From Lachnospiraceae bacterium (GTDB lineage: Bacteria; Bacillota; Clostridia; Lachnospirales; Lachnospiraceae), in contig JAAVXK010000005.1 in assembly GCA_022790615.1 (NCBI GenBank), forward strand, positions 1-33,408: a stretch of DNA of 33,408 nucleotides, given 5' to 3'. Below the pieces are notes generated by a model. The model made no database searches. It was not told the origin of the DNA and was given only the letters and a program-made list of their open reading frames with translations. Below, one piece after another: positions 1 to 8,088 of the stretch (the first letter of the stretch is position 1; every line of letters begins with the position of its first letter). The position numbers were made by a program, and so were the translations under genes.

Positions 1-2
1 AA

Positions 3-275
3 GAAAAGAGTGGAGTAATGGCAGATTATAATGTTTTTATGGCTATGGTTGAAAAAATAGGTCATGACAAAAGAGGAAATCCTACTTTCAAACGTGATAA
101 AGAAGGAAATGAAATTTTAGTACCGGATATTAACAGTGTTTTGCCGGGAATTGAAAATGGAGAAAATGATAAGATTGTTGCTCATGAGCAAAAGAAAAAA
201 GTTGAAGATGATCAAACACCAGATGTTTCGGCAATTTTTGCGAAGTGGAAGAAACAGGAGGGGATAGCATGGTAA
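3..275 (+). CDS. hsdM: Type I restriction-modification methyltransferase subunit, 3' end only
   Basis: The reading frame is open to the left edge, so this is the C-terminal end of a longer gene; the ATG at 18 is probably internal. The visible tail has the phrase VFMAMVEKIGHDKRGNP followed by a charged YKRD/DEEGNEI-like stretch (here FKRDKEGNEI), which I recognise from the C-terminus of N-6 adenine DNA methyltransferase (HsdM) subunits. HsdM methylates adenine in the sequence chosen by HsdS, and with HsdR it forms a type I restriction complex. The catalytic domain lies outside the window. The gene ends in a Trp codon plus TAA that overlaps the start of hsdS by 7 bases (ATGGTAA), so the two are translationally coupled. 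Composition is more AT-rich than the genes from 1.9 kb on, which suggests acquisition. Assignment rests on this short tail and on the neighbour. Confidence 0.72.
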   Translation, partial: EKSGVMADYNVFMAMVEKIGHDKRGNPTFKRDKEGNEILVPDINSVLPGIENGENDKIVAHEQKKKVEDDQTPDVSAIFAKWKKQEGIAW

Positions 276-1729
276 GTACTAACAATGCTTGTAAAAACAA
301 TAATATTGACATCGAATCTACGTTAAAGTGGTGTTCGGTTTCTCTGGAAGACGTTATCTTACGTGGAAAAAGATTGGAAGCAAGCGTGTACGATATAGAA
401 GCGAAACGAGCGCGTCAGCTAATTAAATCTGGGAAATTTCTGATTACAACTATTGGCGGAGAAAATGGTTTAAGTACCTCTTATACAGGAGCTCGTTTTA
501 AACGAATATGGGTGGAGAAATCGGATTTGCCAATATATCAACCCTCAACAATTGTAGACATTAAACCTGTACCAGATGGTTATATATCACATTTGACTAA
601 AACTAATATAGAGGCATTAAGAGTAAAAAAAGGACAGGTGTTAATGACTTGTTCTGGGACTATAGGAAAAGTGTCATATGTTTCGGAAACATTAAATAAT
701 AAAATTTTTAGTCACGATCTACTTAGAATAGATTGCAAAGAAACTGTTGATCGGGGGTATATTTATACATATCTGAAAAGTAAGATAGGAAATAAAATAT
801 TAATGACCAACAGCTATGGTGCGGTTATTACACATATTGAACCGGAACATTTAGCGACAGTTCCTATCCCTAATGCATCGCAAGATATAAAAAAGAAAAT
901 TCATGATTTGATTGTCCATTCTTTTGAATTACGTGATGATTCTAATAGGTTGATAGACGAAGCTATGAAATTGCTTGTTGATGAGTTGAACTTACCTGAA
1001 ATTGATGCGTTGAATGAACAAAGTACAACAGATAATGCTGCAGTAGAGAGTTTTAGTGTTAGATTAAGCGATCTTGCTGGTAGAGTTGATGCTTCATATC
1101 ATATTCCGATAGTTAAAACGATTATAGACCATTTAAAAAAGTATGCAAGGGAAGTGACAACACTTGAGAATTCTGATGTTTGTGCAGAAATTATCTTGCC
1201 GGGAAGATTTAAAAGAGTTTATGTAGAGGAAGGGTATGGACGTGTTTTTATTGGAGGAAAGCAATTAGGAGAATTAGATCCTTCTAATAAAAAGTATTTA
1301 TCACTTGTTCATCATAAGGATAGAATAGCTAAGCAATTAGAACTTCATGAAAACATGACACTAATAACATGTAGCGGAACAATCGGAAAAGTAGCTTTGG
1401 TAGGAAAGCAGTGGGAAAACTGGACGGCTAATCAACATATCATTCGAGTTGTGCCTGCTAGTAAGGAAATTGCAGGTTATTTATATGTGTTTTTATTGTC
1501 GGACTATGGATATGAATTGATTAATCATTATACATACGGTTCGGTAGTTGATGAGATTGATGATAATCATGTCCGACAGATTCCAATCCCTTTGTTAAAA
1601 AACAGAAGTGTTCAAGATAAGATTAATTCGCTTGCTTTGGTGGCTAACCAAAAAAGATATAAGGCATATAATCTTGAGCAACAAGCATTGGAAATTATGG
1701 ATAAAGAGGTTATATATACAAAATCTTAG
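269..1729 (+). CDS. hsdS: Type I restriction-modification specificity subunit HsdS
   Basis: A 486-residue specificity subunit, which carries the two target-recognition domains that define the DNA site of a type I methylase/restriction complex. I chose the ATG at 269 because AGGAGGGG (about 256-263) lies just before it; an in-frame ATG at 245 has no such site. The protein has the usual two-half layout: TRD1 (about 20-200), a central conserved helix region (about 205-250), TRD2 (about 255-450) and a distal helix. Each half carries the HsdS landmark, TCSGTIGKVSYV near residue 128 and TCSGTIGKVALV near residue 362. The start overlaps the end of hsdM. No hsdR is in the window; it may lie upstream. 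The gene is AT-rich compared with the kinase that follows, consistent with transfer as an hsd cassette. It is intact, with no frameshift. Confidence 0.9.
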   Translation: MVSTNNACKNNNIDIESTLKWCSVSLEDVILRGKRLEASVYDIEAKRARQLIKSGKFLITTIGGENGLSTSYTGARFKRIWVEKSDLPIYQPSTIVDIKPVPDGYISHLTKTNIEALRVKKGQVLMTCSGTIGKVSYVSETLNNKIFSHDLLRIDCKETVDRGYIYTYLKSKIGNKILMTNSYGAVITHIEPEHLATVPIPNASQDIKKKIHDLIVHSFELRDDSNRLIDEAMKLLVDELNLPEIDALNEQSTTDNAAVESFSVRLSDLAGRVDASYHIPIVKTIIDHLKKYAREVTTLENSDVCAEIILPGRFKRVYVEEGYGRVFIGGKQLGELDPSNKKYLSLVHHKDRIAKQLELHENMTLITCSGTIGKVALVGKQWENWTANQHIIRVVPASKEIAGYLYVFLLSDYGYELINHYTYGSVVDEIDDNHVRQIPIPLLKNRSVQDKINSLALVANQKRYKAYNLEQQALEIMDKEVIYTKS

Positions 1730-1730
1730 G

Positions 1731-1919
1731 CATGCAAATGAGAGCATAAAAAATTTTGTGTATTGCGTAAGACTTTTGTATAATGCGGTTATAAAAACAA
1801 TGTCATTAACTGCGCTTGCAAAGCTTTTAACCGGGGTAAAAGATTCTGTAGCCGGACCGAGGTTTTTTAAATATAAAGGAGAATGGCTTAACGATATTAG
1901 ACACAGATTAGGAGTATAG
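1731..1919 (+). pseudogene. Possible 3' stump of a displaced gene
   Basis: Directly after hsdS, frame 3 stays open to a TAG at 1917-1919. The last 40 codons (from an ATG at 1800) read like a real protein tail: MSLTALAKLLTGVKDSVAGP, then RFFKYKGEWLND and a basic end. Codon choice (CTT, GCG, GTA) resembles the kinase downstream and not the AT-rich hsdS. There is no ribosome binding site before 1800. My reading is the C-terminal remnant of a host gene cut when the hsd cassette arrived; the GP-FF-type ending vaguely recalls family 2 glycosyltransferase tails, but I cannot assign it. It could also be a chance open frame. Confidence 0.3.
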
Positions 1920-1938
1920 GAGGGTATTACACTTAAAA

Positions 1939-3093
1939 ATGCTACGTACAATCTCAAACAACACAATACTCATAGTCCTTACGGCAATAGGACTGCCAAA
2001 AAGCGCATACCCCTATATATTTATAATAGCAGCCGCCTTAATAATGGTAATTACAACGTATGATTCCATTGACGGGCATGTCAATGAAGAAAACAATAAA
2101 ATACTATCCGTCACGAAACTTATTATAATGGCGGTGTATTCTATGCTGTCGGGACAGATTTCGGGATTTTTAGTATTCTTCTTTTTTGACGAAGCAAAAG
2201 CGTATATAAGAGTCATTATTGGAATAAGCATGTATGTTCTTTCAGCGGCAGCCATGGCAAAAGAAATATCCGCCGCAATATGCATTGTTGAGACATTTTT
2301 GATAATAGCAGCTTATCTGATTATATTAATCGTATATAAAATGATGGAGCAGATGGAGAATAGAAAACGAAATTACGATGCCAGAATTACGGCGTCAAAT
2401 GTCAGCGAGATGCATGAAAAGAGGTTAAACGAACAGCTTACAATACAAAATTATATGGCGGAGAGAAATGCAAGGTTAATTGAGAGGGAAAACATTAGCA
2501 GAAATATACACAACAACGTAGGCCATTCCATAACTGCCGCCATCATGACATTGGACGCCGCAGATATGCTATATGACGTAGAGCCGGACGAAGCGAGAAA
2601 AAAGATGAACGACGCCAATAACCGTATGCGTGGAAGTCTGGAGTCTATCAGAAGAGCGGTCCGCGTACTGGACGAGGGGGAGTCAGAGCTTACAGCAGCA
2701 GATTTGACATCTGAGCTTGATATGATAATCAATGAATTCATGATGGATACCGGAATACAGATAAATAAAGATTATTGCGGAATTACAGGCGCAATAAAAA
2801 TACCGCATAATCATGTGGAATTTCTTACGGGGGTTTTACGGGAAATGCTGACAAACGGCGTGAAACATGGCAATGCGAACGAGTTTTTTGTTATACTTCT
2901 GGGTGATTCGGCGCATGTAAGACTGGATATATCAGATAACGGCCATAGTGATTTCGATAGTATTAACGGCGGACAAAGGATAGCGGGTGGTTTTGGTTTG
3001 AGAAAAATAATAACATATGTGGAAAAATGCGGCGGCAAAGTACAATTTGAAAATGAAAACGGATTCAGAACGACGATGGAGCTGCCTGTCTGA
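1939..3093 (+). CDS. Sensor histidine kinase, NarL/DesK-type (HisKA_3 class)
   Basis: A 384-residue membrane histidine kinase that should phosphorylate the response regulator encoded 44 bases downstream. The first 135 residues contain about four to five hydrophobic segments with almost no extracellular domain, so it probably senses a signal within the membrane or through a partner such as the downstream transporter. A coiled linker leads to the phospho-acceptor box at ENISRNIHNNVGHS, with His191 as the likely phosphorylated residue. The ATPase domain shows an N box (REMLTNGVKHG, Asn306), the DISDNG box (about 331-335) and GGFGLRKI (about 350-357). The best ribosome binding site, GGAGGG at 1919-1924, is an unusually long 14 bases from the ATG; no alternative in-frame start lies closer. 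No clear promoter is seen between hsdS and this gene. Confidence 0.9.
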   Translation: MLRTISNNTILIVLTAIGLPKSAYPYIFIIAAALIMVITTYDSIDGHVNEENNKILSVTKLIIMAVYSMLSGQISGFLVFFFFDEAKAYIRVIIGISMYVLSAAAMAKEISAAICIVETFLIIAAYLIILIVYKMMEQMENRKRNYDARITASNVSEMHEKRLNEQLTIQNYMAERNARLIERENISRNIHNNVGHSITAAIMTLDAADMLYDVEPDEARKKMNDANNRMRGSLESIRRAVRVLDEGESELTAADLTSELDMIINEFMMDTGIQINKDYCGITGAIKIPHNHVEFLTGVLREMLTNGVKHGNANEFFVILLGDSAHVRLDISDNGHSDFDSINGGQRIAGGFGLRKIITYVEKCGGKVQFENENGFRTTMELPV

Positions 3094-3137
3094 ATGGCAA
3101 TGCACACTGGAAAAGACCGGAATAATAAGGAGCGGAT

Positions 3138-3824
3138 ATGTATAAAGTATTATTGGTAGATGATGAAATGCTGATTCTTGACAGTCTTGAAATTATATTG
3201 TCTTTAGGCGGTATGGAGATAGCCGGTAAGGCTGCGGATGGGAAAACCGCCCTTCAAATATTGGAGGCTCTATATGAAACGTGCGATATCGCTCTTGTGG
3301 ACCTTAACATGAAAGGTATGGGCGGCATAGAGCTTATCAAAATAATGAAAGAAAAATATCCTGACATTAAAATACTGGTACTTACGACATTTTATGATGA
3401 TAAATATATTACGGAAGCCCTGACAGGCGGAGCCGATGGATATCTGCTGAAAGACAGCGGCAAAGAAGTAATTATTGCCGCAGTGAATCAGATACTGGGA
3501 GGCATTACCGTTCTAGACCAAAAAGTAATGGCGCGACTTACGGAGATTATGGCAGAAAATGTAAGTTCCAAAGAGCATATCGGCAGCAGTGCGAATGATG
3601 AGTATGACGCTAATAATTCTAATAGAGTACCCTGTCAAAAATCCTTTGGAATGACTGCAAGGGAAAGCCAAATATGCACCCTGATGGCGGAGGGGCTTAC
3701 AAACAGGCAGATTGCCGACAGGCTGTATATATCGGAGGGCACGGTTAAAAATTATATATCAGGAATATATGATAAGACGGGGATTCATGACAGAGTAAAG
3801 CTTATTGTGGAGTTAAAAAAGTAA
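3138..3824 (+). CDS. Response regulator, NarL/FixJ family
   Basis: A 228-residue response regulator paired with the upstream kinase. The receiver domain (1-120) has the acidic pair in LLVDDE, phospho-acceptor Asp55 in ALVDLNMKG, Thr83/84 in VLTTF and Lys105 in LLKDSG. After a linker of about 45 residues, longer than usual and rich in Ser/Asn, comes a LuxR-type helix-turn-helix (about 172-228) with MTARESQI, GLTNRQIADRL and ISEGTVKNYISGIY. Phosphorylation should promote dimerisation and DNA binding. The next operon encodes an ABC exporter set, and the paired half-sites before it are a plausible target. A good terminator follows the gene. The family is clear; the target is an inference. Confidence 0.92.
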   Translation: MYKVLLVDDEMLILDSLEIILSLGGMEIAGKAADGKTALQILEALYETCDIALVDLNMKGMGGIELIKIMKEKYPDIKILVLTTFYDDKYITEALTGGADGYLLKDSGKEVIIAAVNQILGGITVLDQKVMARLTEIMAENVSSKEHIGSSANDEYDANNSNRVPCQKSFGMTARESQICTLMAEGLTNRQIADRLYISEGTVKNYISGIYDKTGIHDRVKLIVELKK

Positions 3825-3911
3825 AATACGGCGAATCCGGCAATAAAATACGGTTAATCCCGAACATATAAAATGCAGACAGTAATATGTACACGATATA
3901 AAATCAGTGCT

Positions 3912-3949
3912 GCAGTCATATGTCAAATATGACTGCGGTCACTTTTTTT
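3912..3949 (+). terminator. Rho-independent terminator of the two-component operon
   Basis: Arms GCAGTCATA (3912-3920) and TATGACTGC (3928-3936) form a 9-bp stem with a 7-base loop. A run of seven T follows at 3943-3949, six bases after the stem. It separates the regulator operon from the ABC transporter operon. Confidence 0.8.
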
Positions 3950-3977
3950 ATTTTACTTAAAAGTATAATATAATAAT

Positions 3978-4019
3978 ATATCCCGAAAAGCGTAGAGTTA
4001 TAATAAGAAGGCGGGATAT
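3978..4019 (+). promoter_or_regulatory. Candidate promoter and operator of the ABC exporter operon
   Basis: A perfect TATAAT lies at 3999-4004. No recognisable -35 box is found 16-18 bases upstream. Instead an inverted repeat, ATATCCCG (3978-3985) and CGGGATAT (4012-4019), flanks the -10 box, with its left half at the -35 position. This is the layout expected for an activator-dependent promoter, and the response regulator just upstream is the obvious candidate. Sequence observed; function inferred. Confidence 0.4.
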
Positions 4020-4074
4020 TAAAGCAAAAATAATAAATCAAAATGTGAATCTATAAAAACAAAAAGGAGATAAG

Positions 4075-5235
4075 ATGAAGAATAAACTTTCAGCGCTGAT
4101 ATTTGTGCTAAATAATAAAAAACAAGTCTGGGTTATGATACTTGCGTTGTCGCTTACGTTCATGACGATGTATATTGTTAATTTCTTGTTTCTTACTACG
4201 GGCGAGAGCTTTAAGGAGCTGTTCTTAGAGCAGCCAAAGAAGATTGCGGTAGTCGAGCTTAGCGCTGAAACTATGGGAGTGGGGGAAAATGCAAATACCT
4301 CGGATGAAGAATACGATGAGATAATAGATGAAGCGCGGAATAAGATTATGAGTGATATGATGAAACAAGAGGGTATTAGCGATGTGACTTACACACAGTG
4401 TCTATATTCGCACTATCAGGGGATTGTAGGCAAAGTCGGTTATCATTTTCCACTTCTGTCTGCCGACCGGATTCCGGATTTTCTAGAGCACATGGAGGCA
4501 AAACTTATAGCAGGAAAAATGCCTGCGGGTGACGGTGAGATACTTGTAGATGAAAAGATTATTAAAAATATGAAAATGAATATTGGAGGCTATTTTAACG
4601 AGTCGCTTTACGGACAGAATTTTAAGGTTGTGGGAATTTTGGAATCGGATTATCTGACCTGTGTGGGTACTCCGCAGGGCTACTATAATTCCGGGTGGTA
4701 TATGGTCGTATCGTGTGATGAACAACATTCAGACATGACGGGCGTACTGAATGATATTGGAATTAAACCGACAGAGTATGACAGAATCATTGATTCTGTA
4801 GAATGGGCCGGGCAGTACAGGGACATGGTTACAGTCCAGCTCGACGCTGCGCTTCTTGGAATTATAATTGTAGTAACCGTATTTCTTGCAATTTCAATAC
4901 TAGTGGCATATATATCATTTATGAGGAGCAGGGTAAATGAATACTGCCTTTACTCTTCAATTGGATTTGGCAGAAAAGAAATATACGGAATGATAATGAG
5001 GGAAATATTTATCATCTTCGGAATTAGTCTTGCAGTGGGCGCTGTCGTGACCTGCCTCATCATGCTGCTTATGGATAAATTTGTAATAGGGGGTATGGGA
5101 TTAGTCAGCAGATATTTTAGTCCGGAACATCTGCTGCGTATTATAGCTGCATTTGCAGTAATTATCGGAATATTGCAGATACCAATATCAGTGACAATAA
5201 ACAATATCAAAACGATAGACAGGATGGATGAGTAG
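4075..5235 (+). CDS. ABC transporter permease, FtsX/MacB family
   Basis: A 386-residue membrane protein with the FtsX-type layout: one N-terminal transmembrane segment (about 18-40), a long extracytoplasmic region (about 45-255) and three C-terminal segments (about 260-285, 312-335, 348-372). The extracellular part contains the MacB-core-like phrase MPAGDGEILVDEKIIKNMKMN, common in exporters that handle peptides or lipids at the cell surface. The start at 4075 has AAAAGGAGA just upstream. It is the first gene of a permease-ATPase-permease set lying after a two-component system; such sets in Firmicutes often protect against, or export, antimicrobial peptides, but the substrate cannot be read from sequence. 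It pairs with the shorter permease at 6114. Confidence 0.85.
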   Translation: MKNKLSALIFVLNNKKQVWVMILALSLTFMTMYIVNFLFLTTGESFKELFLEQPKKIAVVELSAETMGVGENANTSDEEYDEIIDEARNKIMSDMMKQEGISDVTYTQCLYSHYQGIVGKVGYHFPLLSADRIPDFLEHMEAKLIAGKMPAGDGEILVDEKIIKNMKMNIGGYFNESLYGQNFKVVGILESDYLTCVGTPQGYYNSGWYMVVSCDEQHSDMTGVLNDIGIKPTEYDRIIDSVEWAGQYRDMVTVQLDAALLGIIIVVTVFLAISILVAYISFMRSRVNEYCLYSSIGFGRKEIYGMIMREIFIIFGISLAVGAVVTCLIMLLMDKFVIGGMGLVSRYFSPEHLLRIIAAFAVIIGILQIPISVTINNIKTIDRMDE

Positions 5236-5245
5236 TATACTGAAT

Positions 5246-5402
5246 GACACACAGTTCCCCAATTACCTGTCTGAATTTTCGGCTGTTACGCCTGCTTCAT
5301 TCGACGTAAACACCGCTGCGCCGTCGCAAGGCCGCATTGCAGATGAACGAATATTCGGCAGAATTTCACCGGAAATAATCTGGTTCAGCACACTGGAATA
5401 AA
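5246..5402. repeat. Candidate interspersed intergenic element, about 155 bp
   Basis: The 196-base gap between the first permease and the ATPase gene interrupts an otherwise tight operon and is GC-richer than its surroundings. Its plus strand can be read as one open stretch without a start (phrase SEFSAVTPASFDVNTAAPSQ), and other frames are also open for long runs. From memory, similar strings occur as short hypothetical proteins scattered in Lachnospiraceae genomes, the usual sign of a non-coding repeat being called as genes. Inside are GC-rich inverted segments around 5316-5335. I cannot define its exact ends. Confidence 0.35.
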
Positions 5403-5431
5403 ACGCATAATTATATGGAGAGGAGAAATCT

Positions 5432-6121
5432 ATGTTTGACATAAAAAATATAAGTATGATATATGATATGGATTCAGATGAAAAAATGTATGCTTTAAAC
5501 GGATTCAGCCTGACGCTGCCGGATAAGGGGCTGGTCGGAATCATCGGCCCGTCGGGAAGCGGAAAAAGCACGCTAATATATTGTATGTCTACGCTTAAGG
5601 CGCCTGTCGAAGGCAGTATAATATATGATGGGCGGGAGCTTATGGGGCTTTCCGGCAGACAGAGAGAGAATTTAAGAAGAAATGAATTTGGCTTTGTCTT
5701 TCAGAAACACTATCTGATTCCGTACATGACTGCTTTAGATAATGTAATGGTTGCAGGTAACGGCGAGAGGCCCGCGCTTAAAAAAAAGGCGGCGGAGTAT
5801 CTGTCATGGCTTGGACTAAAGGAGAGGGAATTTGCTAAAAGGCCATCAAAACTTTCGGGCGGGCAATGCCAGAGGGTTGCAATTGCCAGAGCCATGATAA
5901 ATAGTCCGAAGGTGATATTTGCCGACGAGCCGACCGCTTCCTTAGACCATGAAAATGCATTCAATGTGATGAATATATTAAAGAAATATTCTGAGGACAG
6001 GCTGGTTGTTGTAGTAACGCATGACAGGTCCATTCTTTCGGATGTGGATATATTGGTGGAAATGTGGGACGGCAGACTTAGCAATGTTATAACGCAGACG
6101 GAGAGGATGAAAGATGAATAA
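5432..6121 (+). CDS. ABC transporter ATP-binding protein (MacB/LolD-type)
   Basis: A 229-residue ATPase that powers the two flanking permeases. All motifs are present: Walker A GPSGSGKST (39-47), Q-loop VFQKHYLIP (Gln91), signature LSGGQCQRVAIARA (from 141), Walker B VIFADEP (161-167) with the catalytic Glu, D-loop SLD, and switch His197 in VVVVTHD. Length and the short Walker A to signature spacing fit the LolD/MacB/BceA branch, which works with FtsX-type permeases. GGAGAGGAG lies before the ATG. The end overlaps the next permease by 8 bases, so those two are coupled, whereas an element of about 155 bp separates it from the first permease. Confidence 0.95.
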   Translation: MFDIKNISMIYDMDSDEKMYALNGFSLTLPDKGLVGIIGPSGSGKSTLIYCMSTLKAPVEGSIIYDGRELMGLSGRQRENLRRNEFGFVFQKHYLIPYMTALDNVMVAGNGERPALKKKAAEYLSWLGLKEREFAKRPSKLSGGQCQRVAIARAMINSPKVIFADEPTASLDHENAFNVMNILKKYSEDRLVVVVTHDRSILSDVDILVEMWDGRLSNVITQTERMKDE

Positions 6122-7217
6122 AATAAATCCATTTTCAGCGCTTTACTATATGAAAGAAAACAGGGGAAGAACCGCTCTCTGTATATTTATGATGTTTCTC
6201 GCAACGCTTATGTTTCTTGCCGGAAATTACATTCATTCGGAACTGTATACATTTGAGAAGGAATTTGAATATTCGGATAAACTTGTTCTGGTAAACGCAC
6301 AGAACACAGATGAAGAATTCAGGGATTTTTTGGATTTCAAGGAAAAGGTTCGCGCAGATGAAAAATTACAATATGTTGACACCACGGCCTACGGCTTTTC
6401 CGGTATGCAGCACGGAACAGTGTTAAATCTTGAAATGGGAGGATGGCATTATACATTTAATTCTGTCAGCGATATGGAAAAGGTGTTTGCCCATCTGGGA
6501 ATAGAAGGGGACTTTTCGGCGTGTAAGCACAGGAGCATGATTATCAGCCGGGATTTTGCCAATAATAAAGGAATAAAACTTGGCGATGTGCTTGACCGTG
6601 GATTTGATTCAAGTCTTGACGGAGCGTATACTGTAGATGCGATAATTGACGACGGAAGCTACTGCACATTTTATATATATGAGGACGATGCCAATCTCTG
6701 GCGCTTTTACATATACAGCGACACAATGGAGGGCACGGAACTTTACGACTATGTAAAAAACCTTGCCGGGGACAGATTGGTTCAGATATCGGAATCCGAT
6801 AGAGAGGAAATTCTGCCGCAATTTTATGTGTTTTATGTTCTGTTTTATGGAATCGATTTTTTGATAGCCGTAGTTCTTGCGGTTACCATTAATTCCGTTG
6901 TCACGGGACAGTATATAAAAAGAACGTATGAGTTTGGTGTTTACCGCGCTATAGGCAGGAGTAAAAGGGAAGTCAGAAGAAAGGTCGCGGCGGAGGTTAT
7001 CGCCATGAATTTAATCGCCTGCGTTATCGGTTTCATATCAATATTCTTATATACGTATATTGTGAACGAGCTTGTATATAAGAAGGAAGGTCTACATTTG
7101 TTATACGCATCAGGGATTGGAGTGACAGGGTTTATAATATGCGATGTGCTTATTGTAATACCGCTTATTCTGTCTAAGGGTGTTAAGATGGGCAGGGCGG
7201 ATGTTACGGAGTTTTGA
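6114..7217 (+). CDS. ABC transporter permease, FtsX family
   Basis: A 367-residue permease with one N-terminal membrane segment (about 20-40), an extracellular region of about 190 residues and three C-terminal segments (about 240-263, 292-315, 332-355). The FtsX hallmark is the cytoplasmic loop GQYIKRTYEFGVYRAIGRSK between the second and third segments, the coupling-helix region that contacts the ATPase; the partner at 4075 has the matching VNEYCLYSSIGFGRKE. The start overlaps the ATPase gene. Together the three genes should form a heterodimeric exporter. The substrate is unknown. Confidence 0.87.
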   Translation: MNKINPFSALYYMKENRGRTALCIFMMFLATLMFLAGNYIHSELYTFEKEFEYSDKLVLVNAQNTDEEFRDFLDFKEKVRADEKLQYVDTTAYGFSGMQHGTVLNLEMGGWHYTFNSVSDMEKVFAHLGIEGDFSACKHRSMIISRDFANNKGIKLGDVLDRGFDSSLDGAYTVDAIIDDGSYCTFYIYEDDANLWRFYIYSDTMEGTELYDYVKNLAGDRLVQISESDREEILPQFYVFYVLFYGIDFLIAVVLAVTINSVVTGQYIKRTYEFGVYRAIGRSKREVRRKVAAEVIAMNLIACVIGFISIFLYTYIVNELVYKKEGLHLLYASGIGVTGFIICDVLIVIPLILSKGVKMGRADVTEF

Positions 7218-7266
7218 CAAATCATTTTTCATTGACGATTTTAATAATGTGATATATTATGATATT

Positions 7267-7290
7267 GGGGTCAAACGGTGTTTTGACCCC
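7267..7290 (+). terminator. Hairpin after the ABC operon
   Basis: GGGGTCAAA (7267-7275) pairs perfectly with TTTGACCCC (7282-7290) around a six-base loop. It lies 50 bases after the last permease but has no T-run behind it, because the palindromic element at 7298 begins 7 bases later. It may have been a terminator whose tail was displaced by that element, or it may only be a 3'-end stabilising stem. Confidence 0.4.
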
Positions 7291-7297
7291 ATAATAC

Positions 7298-7463
7298 CTA
7301 GTGTACTGACACGATTATATTTAGATAAACTTTCTTGCCTATTTTCCTGACAGCACTATTCTCCAAGCCTCAGCGTAGCCCGCTACGCCTACGTTTGGGG
7401 AACAGCACTCTCAGAAAAATATTCTGCGGAATTTATCTAAATATAATGCGGTCAGTACACTAG
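7298..7463. repeat. MITE-like palindromic element, CTAG-ended, 166 bp
   Basis: The ends are inverted repeats: CTAGTGTACTGAC at 7298-7310 matches its complement at 7451-7463, and the similarity continues inward through ATTATATTTAGATAAA. The two arms stay recognisably complementary to the middle, where the palindrome GCGTAGCCCGCTACGC sits (7373-7388). The whole element can fold into one long imperfect hairpin. It has no coding capacity. It sits between a hairpin (7267) and a T-tailed terminator (7465), so it may have inserted into the 3' end of the ABC operon. Confidence 0.7.
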
Positions 7464-7464
7464 A

Positions 7465-7487
7465 ACCCGTCTTTTCGGGAGTTTTTT
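7465..7487 (+). terminator. Rho-independent terminator
   Basis: The stem CCCG-TCTTTT-CGGG is followed by AG and a run of seven T. It begins immediately after the right end of the palindromic element at 7298-7463 and could be the original terminator of the ABC operon. Confidence 0.6.
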
Positions 7488-7500
7488 TATGTCTGATATT

Positions 7501-7523
7501 AGAGTGTGTTTGAAAATTGCTTT
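7501..7523 (+). repeat. Solo end of the AGAGCGTGTTTGAAAA repeat family
   Basis: AGAGTGTGTTTGAAAATTGC and the next three bases match, with one difference, the inward-reading right end of the element at 24387-24548. After about 23 bases the similarity fades and no opposite end is found before the acetyltransferase gene. This looks like a truncated copy. The rest of the 7218-7597 gap holds the hairpin, palindromic element and terminator listed separately, then about 70 AT-rich bases. Confidence 0.5.
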
Positions 7524-7597
7524 AGGCAGGTTTAAAAGTATGTCACAAAATTATTATGAAATTGAACCGATAACAATGGTGTGTATATGAGGTAGAT

Positions 7598-8080
7598 ATG
7601 ATAAAGAAAATAAGTAAAAACGATATAAATGAATGTGTTAAGCTAATTAGGGAAAGTTTTTCTACAGTTGCAGAAGAATTCGGGTTAACTGTTGATAATT
7701 CTCCAAGATTTACTGCCTTTGCAACAACAGAAGAAAGATTAATATGGCACTTAAACGTAGAACAAAGACCTATGTACGCATTTTTTTGCGATGGAAAAAT
7801 TGTAGGATATTATTCTTTACTGCTGCAGGATAATTCAGAAATTGAGTTAAATAATTTGTGCGTACATCCTGACTACAGACATAAGGGAATTGGAGAAAAG
7901 CTGGTTAAACATGCCTTTGATGTTGCGCGGGAACTCGGACGAAATAAAATGAATATAGGAATTGTTGAAGAAAATATTTTATTGAGAAAATGGTATGAAG
8001 ATTTGGGTTTTGTACATACCGGAACAAAGAAATATAATTTTTTTGCGTTTACCTGCGGGTTTATGGAGAGAATTCTTTGA
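7598..8080 (+). CDS. GNAT family N-acetyltransferase
   Basis: A 160-residue single-domain GNAT protein, which transfers an acetyl group from acetyl-CoA to an amine. The acetyl-CoA binding motif is clear: LCVHPDYRHKGIGEKLVKHA (about 87-106) with the R-x-K-G-I-G pyrophosphate loop, and the C-terminal motif B is WYEDLGFVHTGTKKY. The substrate is unknown; candidates are a small amine, an antibiotic or a protein. A GAGGTAG site lies before the ATG at 7598. It stands alone between two repeat elements, so it is likely a single transcription unit. Confidence 0.88.
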   Translation: MIKKISKNDINECVKLIRESFSTVAEEFGLTVDNSPRFTAFATTEERLIWHLNVEQRPMYAFFCDGKIVGYYSLLLQDNSEIELNNLCVHPDYRHKGIGEKLVKHAFDVARELGRNKMNIGIVEENILLRKWYEDLGFVHTGTKKYNFFAFTCGFMERIL

Positions 8081-8088
8081 ATTATTTA

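Noticed and set aside
3102-3114. GCACACTGGAA shared between 3102 and about 5388
   Set aside because: Only 11 bases match with no further similarity around them, so too short to call a repeat.
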